A stretch of DNA of 64,000 bases from Serratia sp. FDAARGOS_506 (GTDB lineage Bacteria > Pseudomonadota > Gammaproteobacteria > Enterobacterales > Enterobacteriaceae). Both the position numbers and the translations under genes were made by a program. Of this stretch, positions 57,066 through 64,000 are shown in pieces. Location of the stretch: contig NZ_CP033831.1 of assembly GCF_003812745.1 (NCBI RefSeq), positions 3,410,001-3,474,000 of the forward strand. The letters run 5' to 3'. Positions within the stretch are counted from its first letter, which is position 1, and every line of letters starts with the position of its first letter. The notes beneath the pieces are model-generated. The model was not told where the DNA came from. It saw nothing but the letters and a program-made list of their open reading frames with translations, and did not search any database.

Positions 57066-57125
57066 AATTGGTCTGCTCTGCGTTTTGAATTGGTCCGTAT
57101 TGCACCGCCGCCACGCGGTGTATTC
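57065..57125 (+). promoter_or_regulatory. Candidate MocR operator and promoter of the acetyltransferase genes
   Basis: AATTGGTCTG (57065-57074) and AATTGGTCCG (57087-57096) are direct repeats with a 22-bp period. They lie just before a TTGCAC (57099-57104) and TATTCT (57120-57125) pair with a short 15-bp spacer. The repeats would centre near -63 and -41, classic activator positions. MocR proteins bind direct repeats. Confidence 0.6.
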
Positions 57126-57180
57126 TGCCGCTATCCGATTATTTCCCTAATGGAAATAATATCTTACTCCGTGAGGCGCT

Positions 57181-57633
57181 ATGAACCCATCAAACCCTGA
57201 AGTGACTATCCGCAGAATCAATGGCGACGACAAAGCGCAATGGTTGGCGCTGTGGCAGGGCTATCTCGATTTTTACCGCGCCGACGTGGCGCCGCAGGTG
57301 ACCGATTGCACCTTCGAACGCCTGGGGCAGGATGAACAGGTGTACGGGCTGGTGGCGGAGGATGCCGAGGGCCGGCTGTTGGGGTTGATGAACCTGGTGT
57401 TCCACCCGTCCACCTGGAGCGCGGTCGGCTATTGTTATATCGAAGATCTCTATGTCTCGCCGCAGGCGCGCGGCCACAAAGTGTCGGAAAAGTTGTTCGA
57501 ACAGGCGTACCGATTGGCAGAGACTCGCGGTAGCGATCGGGTCTACTGGATGACCCAGGAGTACAACGCGCCGGCGCGCTCGCTGTACGACAAAATCGGC
57601 AGAAGAAGCTCGTTTATCGTTTATTCCCGTTAA
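57181..57633 (+). CDS. GNAT-family N-acetyltransferase (150 residues)
   Basis: A single-domain GNAT protein. Strand beta4 and the acetyl-CoA loop are at GYCYIEDLYVSPQARGHKVSEKL (about 81-103), followed by YWMTQEYNAPARSLYDKIG, the typical C-terminal helix and strand. GAGG lies 4 nt before the ATG. Preceded by the candidate MocR operator and followed by another GNAT gene after 16 bp. The substrate is unknown. Confidence 0.85.
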   Translation: MNPSNPEVTIRRINGDDKAQWLALWQGYLDFYRADVAPQVTDCTFERLGQDEQVYGLVAEDAEGRLLGLMNLVFHPSTWSAVGYCYIEDLYVSPQARGHKVSEKLFEQAYRLAETRGSDRVYWMTQEYNAPARSLYDKIGRRSSFIVYSR

Positions 57634-57649
57634 TCGCAGGAGGGCGTTT

Positions 57650-58354
57650 ATGGCAATGAATCGTTATGGTCAGCCGGTCGGGGAACCGATGCCGGATTGG
57701 CAGCCGGCTCGCCGCCCCGGCGGCGCGACGCTCGGCGGGCGTTTCTGCTCGCTGGCGCCGCTCGAGCCGCAGCGGGATTACGCTGCGCTGTTTGAGGCGT
57801 TTCAACTGGCGCCAGACGGCCGCGACTGGACCTATCTGTCCATCGAACGGCCTGATACGCCGGCGGCGATGCTGCAACATCTGGAGACGCTGCAGGCCAA
57901 CCCGGCGCTGGTCAATCTGACGGTGTTCGACGCCGCCAGCGACGCGCCGGTGGGCACGGTGGCGCTGATGCGCATCGACGAGGCCAACGGCGTGCTGGAG
58001 ATCGGCCACGTCAGCTGGTCGCCGTTGATGAAACAGCGCTCCAGCGCCACCGAAGCTATCGCGCTGCTGTTGCGCTACGCCTTCGACACGCTGGGCTACC
58101 GCCGCTGCGAGTGGAAGTGCGACAGCCATAACGCGCCATCCCGCCAGGCTGCGCTGCGCTTTGGTTTTCGCTACGAGGGTAACTTCCGCTTCGCGGTGAT
58201 CGTCAAGGGGCGCAGCCGGGATACCGACTGGTTCGCCATCACCGCCGACCATTGGCCTGCGGTGCGGCAGGCGCTGGCGCGCTGGCTGAGCGCGGATAAC
58301 TTCGATGCGCAGGGGCGACAGATAGCCAGGCTGCAGGTATTGCGTGGTGAATAA
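57650..58354 (+). CDS. RimJ/RimL-type N-acetyltransferase (234 residues)
   Basis: A larger GNAT of the RimL-like type (acetyltransf_3). The LEIGHVSWSPLMKQRSSATEAIALLLRYAFDTLGYRRCEWKCDSHN region contains the CoA site, and PSRQAALRFGFRYEG is the family signature. A strong AGGAGG site sits 7 nt before the ATG. Co-transcribed with the gene before it and ended by a perfect terminator. The substrate may be a protein N-terminus, an amino acid or a drug; not determinable here. Confidence 0.87.
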   Translation: MAMNRYGQPVGEPMPDWQPARRPGGATLGGRFCSLAPLEPQRDYAALFEAFQLAPDGRDWTYLSIERPDTPAAMLQHLETLQANPALVNLTVFDAASDAPVGTVALMRIDEANGVLEIGHVSWSPLMKQRSSATEAIALLLRYAFDTLGYRRCEWKCDSHNAPSRQAALRFGFRYEGNFRFAVIVKGRSRDTDWFAITADHWPAVRQALARWLSADNFDAQGRQIARLQVLRGE

Positions 58355-58359
58355 TAAGC

Positions 58360-58387
58360 AAAAAGGCGGCCCTGGGGCCGCCTTTTT
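58360..58387. terminator. Bidirectional terminator between GNAT gene and purB
   Basis: A perfect 12-bp stem, AAAAAGGCGGCC / GGCCGCCTTTTT, has a CTGG loop and T-runs on both strands; it serves both convergent genes. Confidence 0.93.
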
Positions 58388-58402
58388 ATCGGGCTAGCGC
58401 GC

Positions 58403-60422
<2,020 letters not shown>

Positions 60423-60753
60423 GATTACTCCTGTAAACGCTGTAAACGGTACATGGCTTATTGCATAAGGTTGTGTGTATCGCAGGGGTAACGGCGGCGG
60501 CCGCGAACGGTAACGATCGGGCGTGGCTGTAACAACGATGACAACGAATGCCGCGGATCATGCCACAAAATCGAGGGTAAACCCAGCGTCTAATACGCCC
60601 GTAACGAGGCGGATGCGCCGTGCGGCGCAGAACTGTGCAAATAGGCGGCGAAAATCGCCGGTGAGGCGGCGCGAACTTATTGTTGCGGCGGCAAATAAAG
60701 TGTGGCGGCTGCATCTATACTGCCAACGTGAGCCCTCAAATAAAGACCTTTAT
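60423..60753. promoter_or_regulatory. hflD-kup divergent intergenic region
   Basis: A 331-bp gap that must promote hflD-purB and kup. A direct repeat TGTAAACGCTGTAAACGG lies just before hflD. A TATACT box is near 60717 without a clear -35. Nothing that looks like a gene or terminator was seen. Confidence 0.4.
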
Positions 60754-62622
60754 ATGCACGTAAAAAACAAGCAGCCGCTGCCGGCGGTGACGCTGGCGGC
60801 CATCGGCGTGGTGTACGGCGATATCGGCACCAGCCCGCTGTACACCCTGCGCGAATGCCTGACGGCAGAGGAGGGCATTACCATGACGCCAGCCTCGATC
60901 TACGGCTTTCTGTCGCTGATCTTCTGGCTGCTGACGCTGGTGGTATCGATTAAATACGTCTGCTTCGTAATGCGCGCCGACAACGACGGTGAGGGGGGGA
61001 TCCTGACGCTGATGTCGCTGGCGATACGCAAGCTGGATGCACGTTGGGTGCCGGCGGCGGTGCTGATTGGGCTGGTGGGCGGCAGCTTCTTTTATGGTGA
61101 TGGGGTGATCACCCCGGCCATTTCGGTGCTCTCGGCCATCGAGGGGCTGCAGATTATCGCCCCCGAGCTGGACAGCTTTATCGTGCCGCTCTCGCTGCTG
61201 GTGCTGACCGCGCTGTTCGCGATCCAAAAGCACGGCACCGGCAGCGTCGGCAAGCTGTTCGCGCCGGCGATGGTTATTTGGTTCCTGACGCTGGCGCTGC
61301 TGGGCATCGGCGGTATTCTCCATCACCCCGGCGTGCTGCGGGCGCTGAACCCTTACTGGGCGGTGAATTTCTTCCTCGAGTACAAGACGGTATCGTTCTT
61401 CGCGCTGGGCATGGTGGTGCTGTCGGTGACCGGCGCCGAAGCGCTGTACGCCGATATGGGCCACTTCGGTAAAAAGCCGATCCGCCTGGCGTGGTTTACC
61501 CTGGTGGCGCCGTCGCTGGTGCTGAACTACTTCGGCCAGGGGGCGCTGCTGCTGGCAAATCCGGCGGCGATCAACAACCCGTTTTTCCTGTTGGCGCCGA
61601 CCTGGGCGCTGATCCCGCTACTGGTGATCGCCACGCTGGCGACGGTCATCGCCTCTCAGGCGGTGATCTCCGGCGTGTTCTCGCTGACGCGCCAGGCGGT
61701 GCGGCTGGGCTATCTGCCACCGATGCGCATCATTTATACCTCCGATCAGGAGTCCGGGCAGATCTACATTCCGGTGGTGAACTGGCTGCTGTTCGCGGCG
61801 GTGCTGATCGTGATTATCAGTTTCAAACACTCCAGCAATCTGGCCTCGGCTTACGGCATCGTGGTGACCGGCACCATGCTGCTGTCGTCGATTTTGCTGA
61901 GCATCGTGGCGGTGAAAAACTGGGGCTGGCCGCGTTATCTGGGCGGGCTGATGCTGGTTGTCATGCTGTGCATCGACGTGCCGCTGTTCGGCGCCAACCT
62001 GATCAAACTGGCGACCGGCGGCTGGTTGCCGGTGGCGTTGGGGATGACCATTCTGCTGATCATGCTGACCTGGAAGACCGAGCGTTCGCGTCTGATCCGC
62101 CGGTTGCGTGACAATCAGGAAGGATTGACCGCGCTGATCGAGTCGCTGGAGAAAGCTCCGCCGAAGCGGGTGCCGGGCACCGCCGTGTTTATGGAGCGCA
62201 CGCCGCACGCGGTGCCGCTGGTGCTGTTGCATAACCTGAAGCACAACAAGGTGCTGCATGAGCGCGTGGTACTGCTGACCATCGTCACCACCGACATGCC
62301 GTACGTGCACAACGTGCAGCGGGTGGCGATCGAACAGTTGTCGGCGAGCTTTTGGCGGGTGGTGGCGAGCTACGGCTGGCGCGAGACGCCCAACGTGACG
62401 GACATCCTTTACCGCTGCGGCCTGGAAGGGATGAGCTTCACCATGAACGAGACCTCGTTCTTCATGTCGCGCGATACGCTGGTGCTGGGCAAGCGCCCTT
62501 GGTATCTGCGCATTCGTGGCAAGGTGTTCCAGCTGTTGCAGCGCAACGCGCTGCGGGCGCCGGATCTGTTCGAAATTCCGCCGAACCGGGTGATCGAGCT
62601 GGGCGCGCAGGTGGAATTCTGA
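60754..62622 (+). CDS. kup: Low-affinity potassium uptake protein Kup
   Basis: A 622-residue KUP/HAK potassium transporter, the length of E. coli Kup. Twelve or so membrane segments begin with [41 protein letters not shown] and [24 protein letters not shown] are hallmarks, and a soluble C-terminal domain ends in [16 protein letters not shown]. The frame stays open upstream, but 60754 gives the family N-terminus; no clear ribosome site. In E. coli kup lies near the ribose operon, not beside mnmA. Confidence 0.97.
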   Translation: MHVKNKQPLPAVTLAAIGVVYGDIGTSPLYTLRECLTAEEGITMTPASIYGFLSLIFWLLTLVVSIKYVCFVMRADNDGEGGILTLMSLAIRKLDARWVPAAVLIGLVGGSFFYGDGVITPAISVLSAIEGLQIIAPELDSFIVPLSLLVLTALFAIQKHGTGSVGKLFAPAMVIWFLTLALLGIGGILHHPGVLRALNPYWAVNFFLEYKTVSFFALGMVVLSVTGAEALYADMGHFGKKPIRLAWFTLVAPSLVLNYFGQGALLLANPAAINNPFFLLAPTWALIPLLVIATLATVIASQAVISGVFSLTRQAVRLGYLPPMRIIYTSDQESGQIYIPVVNWLLFAAVLIVIISFKHSSNLASAYGIVVTGTMLLSSILLSIVAVKNWGWPRYLGGLMLVVMLCIDVPLFGANLIKLATGGWLPVALGMTILLIMLTWKTERSRLIRRLRDNQEGLTALIESLEKAPPKRVPGTAVFMERTPHAVPLVLLHNLKHNKVLHERVVLLTIVTTDMPYVHNVQRVAIEQLSASFWRVVASYGWRETPNVTDILYRCGLEGMSFTMNETSFFMSRDTLVLGKRPWYLRIRGKVFQLLQRNALRAPDLFEIPPNRVIELGAQVEF

Positions 62623-62627
62623 GTAAC

Positions 62628-62655
62628 AAAAACGCTGCGATAACGCAGCGTTTTT
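62628..62655. terminator. Bidirectional terminator between kup and mnmA
   Basis: A perfect 12-bp stem, AAAAACGCTGCG / CGCAGCGTTTTT, has an ATAA loop and T-runs on both strands between convergent genes. Confidence 0.92.
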
Positions 62656-62668
62656 CTTTGCCGAGCAA

Positions 62669-63769
62669 TTACGCCAGGCGTTGTTCGATGATGCCGCCGC
62701 CGAGGCAAATTTCGCCCTGGTAGAACACCGCCGACTGGCCGGGGGTAACGGCGGAGACCGGCTCGTCGAAGCGCACTTCGATGCGTTCGTCGTCGAGCGG
62801 GGTCACGGTGCAGGGGATGTCCTGCTGGCGATAGCGGGTCTTCACCGTGCAGCGGAACGGGCCGGTCAGCGACAGGCGATCCACCCAGTGCAGCTGCTGC
62901 GCGATGAGGCCAGCGGACATCAGGCGCGGATGATCGTGCCCCTGCGCAACCACCAGCACATTGTTCGCCACGTCTTTATCCACCACGTACCACGGATCTT
63001 CGCTGCTGTCTTTCAGGCCGCCGATGCCCAGCCCTTTGCGCTGGCCCAGGGTGTGATACATCAGGCCCTGGTGTTCGCCGACGGTCTGGCCGTCAACGCT
63101 GACGATCGGGCCCGGCTGTGCCGGCAGGTAGCGGCCGAGGAAGTCGCGGAACTTGCGCTCGCCGATAAAGCAGATGCCGGTGGAGTCTTTTTTCTTGGCG
63201 GTGACCAGCTCCAGCTGCTCGGCGATGCGGCGCACTTCCGGCTTCTCCAGCTCCCCGACCGGGAACAGGCTCTGCGCCACCTGCTCGTGGCTCAGGGTGT
63301 AGAGGAAGTAGCTCTGATCTTTGTTGCCGTCGACGCCGCGCAGCAGGCGGCTTTTGCCGTCCACGTCCTGGCGGCGCACGTAGTGGCCGGTGGCGATAAA
63401 ATCGGCCCCCAGATCTTCGGCGGCGAACTCCAGGAAGGCTTTGAATTTGATTTCTTTATTGCACAGGATGTCCGGGTTCGGCGTGCGGCCGGCCTTGTAC
63501 TCTTCCAGGAACAGCTCAAACACGTTGTCCCAGTATTCCGCCGCAAAGTTCACCGTGTGCAGTTCGATGCCCAGCTTGTCGCAGACTGCTTGCGCATCGG
63601 CCAGATCGGTCGCGGCGGAGCAGTACTCTTCGTCGTCATCTTCTTCCCAGTTCTTCATGAACAGCCCAGCGACCTGATAGCCCTGTTGCTGTAACAGATA
63701 GGCGGTAACGGAAGAGTCGACGCCGCCGGACATACCGACGATTACTTTTTTCTGGCTGTTGTCTGACAT
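62669..63769 (-). CDS. mnmA: tRNA-specific 2-thiouridylase
   Basis: A 366-residue enzyme (E. coli 368) that thiolates U34 of Lys, Glu and Gln tRNAs. The PP-loop is GMSGGVDSS near residue 13; the catalytic Cys pair lies in [11 protein letters not shown] and [12 protein letters not shown]. It follows nudJ on the minus strand, as in E. coli. It no longer precedes hflD directly. Confidence 0.97.
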   Translation of the reverse strand: MSDNSQKKVIVGMSGGVDSSVTAYLLQQQGYQVAGLFMKNWEEDDDEEYCSAATDLADAQAVCDKLGIELHTVNFAAEYWDNVFELFLEEYKAGRTPNPDILCNKEIKFKAFLEFAAEDLGADFIATGHYVRRQDVDGKSRLLRGVDGNKDQSYFLYTLSHEQVAQSLFPVGELEKPEVRRIAEQLELVTAKKKDSTGICFIGERKFRDFLGRYLPAQPGPIVSVDGQTVGEHQGLMYHTLGQRKGLGIGGLKDSSEDPWYVVDKDVANNVLVVAQGHDHPRLMSAGLIAQQLHWVDRLSLTGPFRCTVKTRYRQQDIPCTVTPLDDERIEVRFDEPVSAVTPGQSAVFYQGEICLGGGIIEQRLA

Positions 63770-63875
63770 GGGGATCTCACGAACTTGAACACGAACCGTG
63801 CTGATAAAAACAAGCGCAGGATTTTACCACGTTGGCCGCGCCGGCGCACTGTTCATCTTGTGCTGCCCGGCGCCC

Positions 63876-64000
63876 TTAAAACGGCCAGGCGAAGCTGCCG
63901 ACCAGCGACAGCGGGTAACGCTCCGGCTGCTGGTAGCTGCGAATGCTCTCCGCCACCAGTGCGGAACGCAGGTTGGGCGCCTGCAAAATCTCGTCGGCGC
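63876..64000 (-). CDS. nudJ: Nudix phosphatase NudJ, C-terminal end (partial)
   Basis: The last 41 codons of a gene running off the window's end. The product ends with [20 protein letters not shown] and then [14 protein letters not shown]. This matches the C-terminus of E. coli NudJ, an HMP-PP and thiamine-diphosphate phosphatase, and the gene holds the same place upstream of mnmA. The Nudix box itself lies outside the window. Confidence 0.85.
   Translation of the reverse strand, partial: ADEILQAPNLRSALVAESIRSYQQPERYPLSLVGSFAWPF

Noticed and set aside
60430-60450. PhoP box before hflD (TAAACG repeated)
   Set aside because: The two hexamers are 3 nt apart, not 5, so the period of 11 bp required by PhoP is absent.

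Overview
The window is about 60% GC chromosomal DNA of an enterobacterium, almost certainly Serratia (S. marcescens group). The evidence is near-identity of many recognisable proteins to their E. coli counterparts and long stretches of E. coli gene order, broken by blocks typical of Serratia. It is a core-genome window: I see no tRNA or rRNA gene, no insertion sequence, no prophage, no CRISPR array and no origin.

Layout. (1) 1-2928: 3' end of ebgA, then ebgC and ygjI (beta-galactoside / APC transporter module). (2) 2971-5370: a metallo-beta-lactamase-fold hydrolase, an ArsR/SRPBCC pair and a second, stand-alone ClpP. (3) 5377-13352: an accessory chaperone-usher fimbrial operon on the minus strand (major pilin, chaperone, usher, tip adhesin, second chaperone, winged-helix protein), with a divergent LuxR-type regulator. 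(4) 13529-28292: the conserved block ychF, pth, ychH, prs-ispE-lolB, hemA-prfA-prmC-sirB2-sirB1-kdsA and dauA, with an additional SulP transporter between ychF and pth. (5) 28525-39097: a UPF0303 protein, a membrane diguanylate cyclase, mfd, lolCDE, nagK and cobB. (6) 39146-48669: the polyamine uptake genes potD and potABC, separated by an alpha-glucoside PTS cassette (RpiR regulator, GH4 phosphoglucosidase, IICB permease), then pepT. (7) 48757-53230: a ybiC-type dehydrogenase, roxA, phoQ and phoP. (8) 53608-58354: an insertion between phoP and purB holding an ADP-ribosylglycohydrolase, a GntR/UTRA regulator, a MocR regulator and two GNAT acetyltransferases. (9) 58403-64000: purB, hflD, kup (between hflD and mnmA), mnmA and the 3' end of nudJ.

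Regulation visible in the DNA. Two tandem PhoP boxes stand in front of phoPQ, one correctly spaced from a -10 element. A full-consensus CRP site lies in front of the PTS cassette. A PurR operator lies inside purB at codons 62-67, and a PurR-like operator lies inside ispE upstream of prs. Two direct repeats 22 bp apart stand just upstream of the acetyltransferase genes that follow the MocR regulator. A good sigma-70 promoter serves the detached potD. A 13-bp-arm hairpin sits between the major pilin and its chaperone.

No clearly new defence system or mobile system is present. The best candidates for something not already described are the MocR/GNAT module with its operator, the extra ClpP with an Arg beside the catalytic Ser, the GH4 enzyme with a CDAP motif, and the fimbrial operon ending in an unassigned winged-helix protein.
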